Below, piece by piece: positions 1-7,370 of a DNA stretch of 9,715 nucleotides; within the stretch, counting starts at the first letter, position 1; every line of letters begins with the position of its first letter. Source of the DNA: JBPOIS01 sp052034295 (lineage in GTDB: Bacteria > Pseudomonadota > Gammaproteobacteria > Pseudomonadales > Moraxellaceae). Location of the stretch: NCBI GenBank assembly GCA_052034295.1, contig JBPOIS010000137.1, positions 1 through 9,715 on the forward strand. Direction: 5' to 3'. The notes below the pieces were generated by a model. That model made no database searches and was not told the DNA's origin. It worked only from the letters and a program-made list of their open reading frames with translations. Position numbers and translations under genes: made by a program.

Positions 1-24
1 CAACCATTCAAGTTCAAAACCCAT
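1..24 (-). CDS. 5' end of a leftward gene (partial, 8 codons)
   Basis: Reading leftward from 24, an ATG opens eight codons (MGFELEWL) that stay open to the window edge. A strong Shine-Dalgarno sequence, GGGAGG, lies at 38-33 and leaves an 8-base spacer, which is the best ribosome binding site in the left 300 bases. The gene is divergent from the TRAP operon. Regulators of TRAP operons are often transcribed this way, and the pattern of an acidic residue and leucine followed by tryptophan-leucine is seen at the start of some LysR-type regulators. Eight residues cannot establish a family, so no function is assigned. I am fairly confident that a gene starts here but not of what it encodes. Confidence 0.55.
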
Positions 25-91
25 CTTTACATCCTCCCTTTACGCACCAGCCAGGGGCATAGCACAAAATGAATTTGATGAGAATGTATTT

Positions 92-120
92 AGATTAGCA
101 TAGCCCATCCTCAAGTTGAA
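92..120 (-). promoter_or_regulatory. Candidate sigma70 promoter for the leftward gene
   Basis: On the minus strand, TTCAAC at 120-115 and TAATCT at 97-92 are separated by 17 bases. A TGC immediately before the -10 gives an extended -10. This lies about 70 bases upstream of the ATG at 24, inside an AT-rich island (about 60-120) that contrasts with the surrounding GC-rich DNA. The match is moderate and the -35 is imperfect. Confidence 0.4.
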
Positions 121-275
121 TCTCACCGCTCCCCCATCGATTCATGCAGCGTCGTAGTGTTGCCTATCGGCCCCGCACCTGTCTACGGGTGCCGCCCCTC
201 AGCGCAGCAGCGTTTGGCCCGCTTGTCCAGTCGTGCTAAGGTACGCGCGCAGAATCCCCGAATGAAAACAACCGC

Positions 276-800
276 ATGAACCGATCATGGATTGACCGCC
301 TGAGCCGCTGGGCTGGCCATTGCAGCGCCGTGGCCGTGGGCCTGACCGTGCTGCTGGCCACCCTGACCGCGCTGGGCCGCAAATGGGGCTGGGGCTCCAA
401 CGCCCTGCTGGAATTGCAATGGTACCTGTTTGCGCTGATTTTTTTGTGGGCCGCCGCCTGGACACTGCAGACCGATGGCCATGTGCGGGTGGATGTGCTG
501 GCCAAACGCTGGTCGGTGCGCACCCGTGCGTGGGTGGATGTGGTGGGGCATGTGCTGGTGCTGCTGCCGCTGTGCATGTTGCTGCTCTGGCTGGGCGGCG
601 AGCAGGCCTGGCAGGTGTGGCAAAGCGGTGAGCGCTCCGCCGATGCCGGTGGCCTGATCCGCTGGCCGGTGTGGGCGCTGGTGCCGACCGGTTTTGCCTT
701 GCTGCTGCTGCAAACCCTGCTGGACCTGTGGCGCAAGCTGCGCGTGGCGCTGGGCGCTGAGGCCGTCGCGGCTGACGTCCACCCTTCGGGAGCGCCATGA
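276..800 (+). CDS. dctQ: TRAP transporter small permease (DctQ family)
   Basis: This is the small integral-membrane subunit of a tripartite ATP-independent periplasmic (TRAP) transporter. It partners the large permease to form the sodium-driven importer in the inner membrane. The 174-residue protein has four hydrophobic helices near residues 15-35, 46-65, 87-107 and 131-152, as expected for DctQ. The family hallmark is visible as glutamate 46 followed by LQWYLFALIF and then DGHVRVDVL at 67-75. The start at 276 is the first ATG after an in-frame stop at 237-239. No good ribosome binding site precedes it. A five-codon ORF (262-279) overlaps the start and could influence translation, but that is speculative. 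The stop overlaps the next start (ATGA), indicating translational coupling in a dctQ-dctM-dctP operon. Confidence 0.93.
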   Translation: MNRSWIDRLSRWAGHCSAVAVGLTVLLATLTALGRKWGWGSNALLELQWYLFALIFLWAAAWTLQTDGHVRVDVLAKRWSVRTRAWVDVVGHVLVLLPLCMLLLWLGGEQAWQVWQSGERSADAGGLIRWPVWALVPTGFALLLLQTLLDLWRKLRVALGAEAVAADVHPSGAP

Positions 801-2245
801 TGGAGCTGGGATTTTTGGCACCGGTGATGTTCTTCACCCTGTTTGTGCTGCTGCTCACCGGCTATCCCGTGGCGTTTGTGCTGGGTGCAGTCGGGCTGAT
901 CTTCGGGGCGCTCGGCCTGTGGCTGGGGGTGCTGCCCCCCGCACTGGCGCAGGCGGTGCCGGATCGGCTGTTTGGCATCATGCGCAACGACACGCTGCTG
1001 GCGATTCCGTTTTTTACCCTGATGGGGCTGATCCTCGAAAAAAGCGGCATGGCCGAGGCACTGCTCGAAGCCATGGGCCGGCTGTTTGCGCGGGTGCGTG
1101 GCGGGCTGGCGCTGGCGGTGATTCTGGTCGGGGCACTGCTGGCGGCCACCACGGGCGTCGTGGCTGCCAGTGTGATGGCGATGGGGCTGATTTCGCTGCC
1201 GGTGATGCTGCGGCAACACTATTCCCCCGCCCTGTCGTCCGGGGTGATCATGGCTTCAGGCACGCTGGCGCAGATCATTCCACCATCCCTGGTGCTGATC
1301 GTACTGGCGGACACGCTGGGTGTGCCGGTGGGTGACATGTATGTGGGCGCGATGCTGCCCAGTGCCTTGCTGATCGGGCTGTTTGTGGTGTTTTTTGTGG
1401 GTGTGGGCCTGCTGCGGCCACAACTGCTGCCCCGGCTGGAATCGCCGCCGCCGATCCAGTGGGGGCCGCTGCTGCTCAGTCTGGTTCCGCCGCTGGTGCT
1501 GATTTTTCTGGTGCTGGGGACGATTTTCATCGGGCTGGCCACGCCGACCGAGGCGGGCGCACTGGGGGCCGTGGGCGCGCTGATTCTGGCCGGGCTGCGC
1601 CGGGTGCTGAGCCGTGCGCTGCTCTGGGACGCGCTGCAGCAGACTGCACGGCTGACCTGCTTTGTGCTGTTCATCCTGATTGGCTCCAGCCTGTTCAGTC
1701 TGGTGTTTCGTGCGCTGGGCGGTGATTTGTGGGTGGAGCACCTGTTTACCCAGTTGCCCGGCGGGGTGTGGGGGTTTTTGCTGGTGGTGAATGCGCTGCT
1801 GTTCATCCTCGGCTGTTTTCTGGATTTTTTTGAAATCGTGTTCATCGTCATCCCGCTGCTGGTGCCGATCCTGCATCACTTTGGCATCAGTCCGGTGTGG
1901 TTCGGGGTGATGGTGGCGATGAACCTGCAGACATCATTTCTCACCCCGCCGTTTGGGTTTTCGCTGTTTTATCTGAAATCCGTGGCCCCGCCCAGCCTGT
2001 CCACCCAGTCGCTGTACCGGGGGGTGGTGCCGTTCATCCTGCTGCAATTGTTGATGGTGGCGGCACTGATGCTGTGGCCGGAACTGGTGCTGAAAGCCTC
2101 CGACACGCTGGACAACACCCCCACCCCCAGCGCACAGCTAGCGCTGCAATCGGGCACCTCCAGTGGGGATGCCATCCGTTTGTTTTTGCAGATTGCGGCT
2201 GAGCAGGCCCAGTCCCCTTCACCTTCTTCAGGAGCACAGCCATGA
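797..2245 (+). CDS. dctM: TRAP transporter large permease (DctM family)
   Basis: This is the large membrane subunit that carries the substrate and sodium path of the TRAP importer. The 482 residues are almost entirely hydrophobic helices up to about residue 430. Family signatures include GYPVAFVLG at 22-30, IPFFTLMGLILEKSG at 70-84, ASGTLAQIIPPSLVLIVL at 153-170, ATPTEAGALG at 248-257, a DFFEIVFIVIPLLVPI segment at 343-358 and TPPFGFSLFYL at 383-393. Typical DctM proteins are about 425-450 residues long. The excess is a soluble Pro/Ser-rich tail from about 433. Two adjacent ATGs are possible starts. GGGAG at 788-792 is 4 bases from the ATG at 797 but 7 bases from the ATG at 800, so 800 may be the real start. 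The 3' end overlaps dctP by ATGA. Confidence 0.95.
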   Translation: MMELGFLAPVMFFTLFVLLLTGYPVAFVLGAVGLIFGALGLWLGVLPPALAQAVPDRLFGIMRNDTLLAIPFFTLMGLILEKSGMAEALLEAMGRLFARVRGGLALAVILVGALLAATTGVVAASVMAMGLISLPVMLRQHYSPALSSGVIMASGTLAQIIPPSLVLIVLADTLGVPVGDMYVGAMLPSALLIGLFVVFFVGVGLLRPQLLPRLESPPPIQWGPLLLSLVPPLVLIFLVLGTIFIGLATPTEAGALGAVGALILAGLRRVLSRALLWDALQQTARLTCFVLFILIGSSLFSLVFRALGGDLWVEHLFTQLPGGVWGFLLVVNALLFILGCFLDFFEIVFIVIPLLVPILHHFGISPVWFGVMVAMNLQTSFLTPPFGFSLFYLKSVAPPSLSTQSLYRGVVPFILLQLLMVAALMLWPELVLKASDTLDNTPTPSAQLALQSGTSSGDAIRLFLQIAAEQAQSPSPSSGAQP

Positions 2246-3348
2246 GTCTCAGCCGACGTCAATGGATCACCCAGGCCGGTCTGGGCGGGCTGGCACTGGG
2301 CAGTGGGTCGGCGCTGGCCGCACCGATGCTCAGCACCAGCAACACCGTACAGTGGCGACTGGCCTCGAGTTTTCCCAAGAGTCTGGACACCATCTATGGG
2401 GCCGCAGAAACGCTGGCCCGACGGGTGGCCCAGCTCACCGACCAGCGTTTCCAGATCCGTGTGTTTGCCGCAAACGATCTGGTGCCCGCCCTGCAGGTGT
2501 TTGACGCCGTGCAGCAGGGCACGGTCGAAATCGGCCACAGTGCCGGTTATTACTACGTGGGCAAAAACAAGGCCTTTGCTTTTGAGACCTCGCTGCCCTT
2601 CGGCCTGACCGCACGCCAGCAAATCGCCTGGTACAGTGTCGGTGGCGGGCGGCAGCTGATTCAGGAACTGCTGCGTCCCTATGGGGTAATCAGCCTGATG
2701 GGTGGCAACACCGGCACGCAGATGGGCGGCTGGTTCCGCCGTCCGGTACGCTCACTGGCCGAGCTCAAGGGCATCAAGATGCGCATCCCTGGCATCGGCG
2801 TCGAAATCATGTCCCGGCTGGGCGCACTGCCGCAGACCATCGGCGGTGCGGACATTTATCCGGCGCTGGAGCGCGGCGCGATTGATGCGGCCGAGTGGGT
2901 GGGGCCGTATGACGATGAAAAAATGGGCTTCTACAAGGTGGCCCGCTATTACTATTTTCCGGGCTGGTGGGAAGCCGGGCCGCAACTGAGCTTTTACCTG
3001 AATGCCGAGGCATTTTTGAAACTGCCCAAGGCTTATCAGGCCGCGCTGGAAGTGGCCAGTTTTGAGGCGGCCACGCTGATGCTGGCGCGCTACGACGCCC
3101 AGAATCCGCAGGCGCTGGTGCGGCTGATCAACCAGCACAAAGTGCAGCTGATGGGCTATCCCGATGATGTGCTGAAAGCCGCCCACCAGACGGCGGAGGC
3201 TTTTTATGCCGAACAGGCCGCCAGCAACCCGGCCTTTGCCAAACTGTACGCCTCCTGGCAGCCGTTCCGGCGGCTGGAGCATGGCTGGTTCAATCTGGCG
3301 GAGACCTCACTGGAAAACTTCATGTACAAACAGGGCCTGAAAAAATAA
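2242..3348 (+). CDS. dctP: TRAP transporter substrate-binding protein, TakP-like (2-oxoacid type)
   Basis: This is the periplasmic solute receptor of the TRAP system. The 368-residue precursor begins with a twin-arginine type signal: SRRQWI at 4-9, a Gly/Ala/Leu core, then ALA|AP with cleavage after about residue 26. The mature part follows the DctP fold and closely resembles Rhodobacter TakP as I remember it, including WRLASSFPKSLDTI at 38-51, GGNTGTQMGGWFRR at 154-167, KMRIPG at 179-184, GGADIYPALE at 201-210, AEWVGPYDDEK at 217-227 and YYYFPGWWE at 236-244. Arg181 is the conserved DctP arginine that binds the substrate carboxylate. Glu218-Trp219 match the TakP region involved in cation and substrate contact. 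TakP binds pyruvate and other 2-oxo monocarboxylates, so a 2-oxo or 2-hydroxy acid is the likely ligand, by inference. AGGAG at 2230-2234 lies 7 bases before the ATG, and the start overlaps the dctM stop. Confidence 0.93.
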   Translation: MSLSRRQWITQAGLGGLALGSGSALAAPMLSTSNTVQWRLASSFPKSLDTIYGAAETLARRVAQLTDQRFQIRVFAANDLVPALQVFDAVQQGTVEIGHSAGYYYVGKNKAFAFETSLPFGLTARQQIAWYSVGGGRQLIQELLRPYGVISLMGGNTGTQMGGWFRRPVRSLAELKGIKMRIPGIGVEIMSRLGALPQTIGGADIYPALERGAIDAAEWVGPYDDEKMGFYKVARYYYFPGWWEAGPQLSFYLNAEAFLKLPKAYQAALEVASFEAATLMLARYDAQNPQALVRLINQHKVQLMGYPDDVLKAAHQTAEAFYAEQAASNPAFAKLYASWQPFRRLEHGWFNLAETSLENFMYKQGLKK

Positions 3349-3372
3349 GGCTGCATGGTCTGGGGGTGGGGG

Positions 3373-3413
3373 CTTCCTGTCGCAGCTGGCAATTGTAGCC
3401 CGATGGCAGGAAG
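3373..3413 (+). other. Imperfect hairpin in the dctP 3' region
   Basis: CTTCCTGTC (3373-3381) and GGCAGGAAG (3405-3413) pair over 9 positions with one G-T wobble. A smaller GGC/GCC stem is nested in the 23-base loop. It lies 25 bases after the dctP stop. The following T-rich stretch is about 11 bases away and interrupted, so it is a poor intrinsic terminator. It may be a 3' stabilising or processing structure. Confidence 0.35.
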
Positions 3414-3491
3414 GTAACTCTGGCTTTTTCTTTGGTTCAAATACAACAAAGCCTTACATGTCTGACCTGCACAGCCCCAAACCACACCCAT

Positions 3492-3523
3492 AAAAAAACC
3501 GCCCTGTTCAGGACGGTTTTTTT
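3492..3523. terminator. Bidirectional intrinsic terminator between dctP and tRNA-Gly
   Basis: A seven-base A tract (3492-3498), a GC-rich stem and a seven-base T tract (3517-3523) form a terminator that reads in both directions. The stem pairs ACCG with CGGT, and CCT with AGG, across one C-A mismatch and a tight loop. Rightward it ends the TRAP operon. Leftward it lies 6 bases beyond the CCA end of the tRNA gene. The two units converge here, so a shared terminator fits. Confidence 0.85.
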
Positions 3524-3528
3524 GAATC

Positions 3529-3604
<76 letters not shown>

Positions 3605-3644
3605 ATCGCACACCACGCACACACGTCATGGCGGTGTGTCGCGC

Positions 3645-3672
3645 ATTCTAGCGGTTTTTTGCAGCCTGTCAA
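3645..3672 (-). promoter_or_regulatory. Sigma70 promoter of tRNA-Gly
   Basis: On the minus strand a perfect TTGACA (3672-3667) and TAGAAT (3650-3645) are 16 bases apart. The -10 is followed by a GC-rich discriminator (GCGCGAC), the usual mark of stringently controlled stable-RNA promoters. Transcription should start near 3638, about 33 bases before the mature tRNA 5' end, leaving a leader for RNase P removal. An imperfect second copy of the -35 region lies 25 bases further upstream (3687-3701). Confidence 0.8.
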
Positions 3673-3778
3673 TTGCGGCGACTGCACAGCCTGCACAATT
3701 GATGAAAAAACACCCGACCGCAGGTCAGAAGAAAATTTGCTTAGGCTATTTCAGCAACGGCTGCCGTGCTTTGACCGC

Positions 3779-4104
3779 CTTCGCCGCTCAGCCTACCAAA
3801 TATCCAGCTTTGCTCTTGGCCGCCCCTGACCCTTAACGCCATCCACGACAGGGAAAGTCCCCGCAATGGTCCGAGCCCGATCAGCCGCTGAAAAAAGCCC
3901 AATCTCCGCGCCAACCCGCAAGTCAAACGAAGCCCGACCGCCCGCGAGTTTTGCAGGGACTGATGGTTTTGCCCCCTTTTGCCGTAACAAAAGGGGGTCG
4001 CCGAAGGCCCAGCAAGGCATCCTGAGCACCAACAGGCTTCGACTTCGCTCAGCCTACGGCCCCTGCACTCTGAGCGCAGCCGAAGGGCAGGCTTCGACTT
4101 CGCT
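3779..4104. repeat. Cluster of short dispersed REP-like repeats
   Basis: The 17-base unit CAGGCTTCGACTTCGCT occurs exactly at 4033-4049 and 4088-4104. A related copy with CGCTCAGCCTAC lies at 3785-3796 and repeats exactly at 4046-4057. The middle copy forms an inverted repeat: CTTCGACTTCGCTCAG (4037-4052) faces CTGAGCGCAGCCGAAG (4070-4085), pairing at 14 of 16 positions around a 17-base loop. Similar TTCGAC...GCTCAG sequences are familiar as intergenic REP-type repeats in many proteobacteria. Membership of a multi-copy family is inferred, since only this window is visible. Confidence 0.6.
3972..3997. repeat. Perfect 10-base inverted repeat (hairpin)
   Basis: CCCCCTTTTG (3972-3981) and CAAAAGGGGG (3988-3997) are perfectly complementary around the 6-base loop CCGTAA. 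Neither side is followed by a run of T, so it is not a standard intrinsic terminator. C5T4 hairpins of this kind followed by TCGCCGAAGG are, from memory, common in intergenic repeats of beta- and gammaproteobacteria. Confidence 0.65.
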
Positions 4105-4120
4105 TAACCTCAAATCTTAA

Positions 4121-4141
4121 ACACGAGGGACTTAAAATCCC
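4121..4141 (+). other. tRNA-Leu(UAA)-like anticodon-arm fragment
   Basis: The stretch starts with ACAC and contains GGGACTTAAAATCCC (4127-4141). It reads like the end of the D arm plus the anticodon arm of a bacterial tRNA-Leu. The 7-base loop CTTAAAA places TAA at anticodon positions, preceded by T33 and flanked by a GGGA/TCCC stem. No acceptor stem, T arm or clear D arm can be found around it, so it is not a functional tRNA. It may be a remnant of recombination at a tRNA-Leu gene, or chance similarity. Confidence 0.35.
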
Positions 4142-4180
4142 CTGTTCTTCCTGGCCAGCCCTACGGCCTGCCCCATGCCC

Positions 4181-5599
<1,419 letters not shown>

Positions 5600-5632
5600 G
5601 TTTGCGCAGGTTCCGGTCAGTGAAAGTGTGCC

Positions 5633-5638
5633 ATCATA
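5633..5638 (-). promoter_or_regulatory. Candidate -10 box for cysS
   Basis: TATGAT on the minus strand matches the sigma70 -10 consensus at five of six positions. It would start transcription near 5626, giving a leader of about 27 bases before the ATG at 5599. No convincing -35 sits 16-18 bases upstream, so this is tentative. Confidence 0.35.
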
Positions 5639-5747
5639 GCGCCTAAGCCGGTGCGGACGCCATGCGTGCGGACCACGCCGCGACCGTGAGCTGGACAGGG
5701 CTTTGGTAAAACCCATCCCTGTGGACGTGGTGCGACGGCCCGGCCTT

Positions 5748-5756
5748 TGTCATAAT
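5748..5756 (+). promoter_or_regulatory. Candidate extended -10 promoter for the kds-lpt operon
   Basis: TGT followed by CATAAT forms an extended -10 (TGn plus five of six consensus bases). The -35 position (TGGTGC) is poor, which extended -10 promoters tolerate. Transcription would begin near 5763, so the mRNA would open almost directly with the hairpin at 5766-5786. It would have a leader of about 64 bases before the kdsD ATG. Confidence 0.4.
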
Positions 5757-5765
5757 CCCGGCGAT

Positions 5766-5786
5766 GGGCCGTCTGGCTGACGGCCC
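5766..5786 (+). promoter_or_regulatory. Perfect 8-base leader hairpin upstream of kdsD
   Basis: GGGCCGTC (5766-5773) and GACGGCCC (5779-5786) pair perfectly around the loop TGGCT. There is no T tract after it, so it is not a terminator. A second GACGGCCC at 5734-5741 could pair with the same left arm. Possible roles are 5' mRNA stabilisation or a protein-binding dyad. Confidence 0.5.
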
Positions 5787-5826
5787 GAATTGATCAGGCG
5801 ACTTTTGCGTGCAGGATGACCTTGCC

Positions 5827-6813
5827 ATGACCCCAGCCCTTCCCCCGGCATCCCTGTCCTTCGTGGACAGTGCCCGCCGCACCCTCCACACCGAACGCCA
5901 GGCCCTGCAGGTGCTGGAGGCCGAGCTGGACGAGCACTTTGACCAGGCCTGCGCGCTGATGCTGGGCTGTCAGGGCCGCATCGTGGTGACCGGCATGGGC
6001 AAATCCGGCCACATTGGCCGCAAGATTGCTGCCACGCTGGCCTCAACCGGGACCCCGGCGTTTTTCATGCACCCCGGTGAAGCCGCCCATGGTGACCTGG
6101 GCATGCTGGTGGCGGGGGATGTGCTGCTGGCCATTTCCAACTCCGGCGAAAGCGACGAAATCATGCGCCTGCTGCCGGTGGTCAAACGCTACGGCATTCC
6201 GCTGATCACCATCAGCCGTGACCGCCGCGCCGCCATGCCCCAGGCGGCCGATGTGTCCCTGACCCTGGGCCGTGCCGAGGAAGCCTGTCCGCTGGGACTG
6301 GCCCCCACCTCCAGCACCACCGCCACGCTGGCGCTGGGTGACGCCCTGGCGATTGCCCTGCTGGAAAGCCGGGGCTTTACCACGGAAGATTTTGCCCTGT
6401 CACACCCGGCGGGTGCGCTGGGCCGCCGCCTGCTCACCCGCATCAGCGATGTGATGCACACTGGCGCTGACCTGCCGGTGGTGCAGACCGGCACATCCCT
6501 GCGGCAATCGCTGATGGAAATGACCAGCAAGCGGCTGGGCATGACCGCCGTGGTGGATGCCGAACACCGGGTGGTGGGGATTCTTACCGATGGCGATCTG
6601 CGCCGGACCCTGGACAAACACCAGCGACTGGACCTGTGCATTGATGAGGTGATGAACCGGCAGCCAGTGTGCCTGAACCTGAACTCCTCGGCCACCGAAG
6701 CGCTGGAATTCATGGACCAGCGCCACATCAATCAACTGCTGCTGGTGGATGCCAGCCAGCGGCTGGTGGGCATCGTCACCCTTCAGGATCTTTTGCATGC
6801 AGGAGTGCGCTGA
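5827..6813 (+). CDS. kdsD: D-arabinose 5-phosphate isomerase
   Basis: KdsD interconverts ribulose 5-phosphate and arabinose 5-phosphate, the first committed step towards Kdo for the LPS inner core. It acts in the cytoplasm. The 328 residues match the E. coli KdsD length. An N-terminal SIS domain covers about residues 35-185, with GMGKSGHIGRK at 56-66, STGTPAFFMHPGEAAHGDLG at 73-92 and SNSGES at 104-109. Two CBS domains follow, about 205-328. The catalytic set Lys59, Glu111, Glu152 and His193 falls on exactly the E. coli residue numbers, which supports the ATG at 5827. An in-frame GTG at 5809 would add six residues. AGGA at 5813-5816 is a usable ribosome binding site for 5827. It is the first gene of the kdsD-kdsC-lptC-lptA-lptB operon, and its stop overlaps kdsC (TGATG). 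Confidence 0.96.
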   Translation: MTPALPPASLSFVDSARRTLHTERQALQVLEAELDEHFDQACALMLGCQGRIVVTGMGKSGHIGRKIAATLASTGTPAFFMHPGEAAHGDLGMLVAGDVLLAISNSGESDEIMRLLPVVKRYGIPLITISRDRRAAMPQAADVSLTLGRAEEACPLGLAPTSSTTATLALGDALAIALLESRGFTTEDFALSHPAGALGRRLLTRISDVMHTGADLPVVQTGTSLRQSLMEMTSKRLGMTAVVDAEHRVVGILTDGDLRRTLDKHQRLDLCIDEVMNRQPVCLNLNSSATEALEFMDQRHINQLLLVDASQRLVGIVTLQDLLHAGVR

Positions 6814-7370
6814 TGGCGTCCTACAGTGTACAGGAACGGGCGCAGCGGCTGCGGGCGCTGGTGCTGGATGTCGATGGGGTGCTCACCGATGGCCGGCTGT
6901 TTTTTGACAATCAGGGCAATGAGCTCAAGGCCTTTGACGTGCGTGATGGCCTCGGCATGAAGCTGGTGCAGCGGGCCGGGGTGCGGCTGGTGGTGATCAC
7001 CGGCCGGGAAAGCCACATCGTCACGGCCCGCATGCAGTCACTGGGGGTAGACCTGCTGATGCAGGGCCGCGAGGACAAGGGCCGGGCCCTGCAGGAAGCC
7101 TGCCAGACCCTTGGCATTGATCCGCTGGACTGTGCCTACATGGGCGATGACTGGCCGGACCTGTCGGCCATGCAGCAGGTGGGCCTGTCCATCACCGTGC
7201 CCAATGGCCATGCCGAAGTGCGCAAGCGGGCCGACCTGGTCACGCAGGCCCAGGGCGGGCGCGGCGCGGTGCGGGAGATCTGCGATTTGATCCTGCTGTC
7301 CCGTGGGGCCTATGCGGAAGTGCTCAGCACCTACACCAGCACCCAGGGCTCAGCCCTGCGGCACGGCTGA
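6813..7370 (+). CDS. kdsC: 3-deoxy-D-manno-octulosonate 8-phosphate phosphatase
   Basis: KdsC removes phosphate from Kdo 8-phosphate to give Kdo, before activation to CMP-Kdo. It belongs to the HAD superfamily of cytoplasmic phosphatases without a large cap, which usually form tetramers. The 185 residues are close to the E. coli length of 188. All HAD motifs are present: DVDGVLTDG at 19-27 (nucleophile Asp19, acid/base Asp21), Thr63 in VVITGRES, Lys89 in REDKG and GDDWPD at 111-116 for magnesium. The open frame runs back to 6669 inside kdsD, but AGGAG at 6801-6805 lies 7 bases before the ATG at 6813, and the family N-terminus fits this start. It overlaps its neighbours by one base on each side (TGATG), so translation is coupled. 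Confidence 0.96.
   Translation: MASYSVQERAQRLRALVLDVDGVLTDGRLFFDNQGNELKAFDVRDGLGMKLVQRAGVRLVVITGRESHIVTARMQSLGVDLLMQGREDKGRALQEACQTLGIDPLDCAYMGDDWPDLSAMQQVGLSITVPNGHAEVRKRADLVTQAQGGRGAVREICDLILLSRGAYAEVLSTYTSTQGSALRHG

Larger units (their letters stand above)
3605..4180. other. 576-base gene-free interval between tRNA-Gly and cysS
   Basis: Short open frames occur on both strands but none has a ribosome binding site or recognisable protein family. The interval holds the tRNA promoter (3645-3672), a perfect hairpin (3972-3997), copies of a TTCGACTTCGCTCAG-type repeat (3779-4104) and a tRNA-Leu(UAA)-like anticodon arm (4121-4141). No terminator with a clear U tract is visible downstream of cysS. 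A leftward frame at 4032-3793 encodes a 79-residue basic peptide. It runs through the hairpin and looks like translated repeat DNA rather than a gene. Confidence 0.7.

Noticed and set aside
173..196. Possible GCACC/GGTGC hairpin upstream of dctQ considered as a riboswitch or attenuator
   Set aside because: The stem is only five bases, with no terminator tract and no recognised aptamer core.
236..1219. Long leftward open frame opposite dctQ and dctM
   Set aside because: Its translation is Gln/His/Arg-rich low-complexity sequence, a usual shadow of GC-rich hydrophobic membrane genes. No ribosome binding site or family match is visible.
3972..3997. Perfect hairpin considered as the cysS terminator
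   Set aside because: It is about 185 bases from the cysS stop, and the leftward sequence after the stem is GCAAAACC-like, with no U tract. Kept as a repeat only.
3779..4104. Considered as a CRISPR array
   Set aside because: Repeats are few, unevenly spaced and partly palindromic, with no regular spacers and no cas genes nearby.
4033..4141. Considered as the end of an insertion sequence
   Set aside because: No transposase, terminal inverted repeats bounding a gene, or target duplication can be seen.
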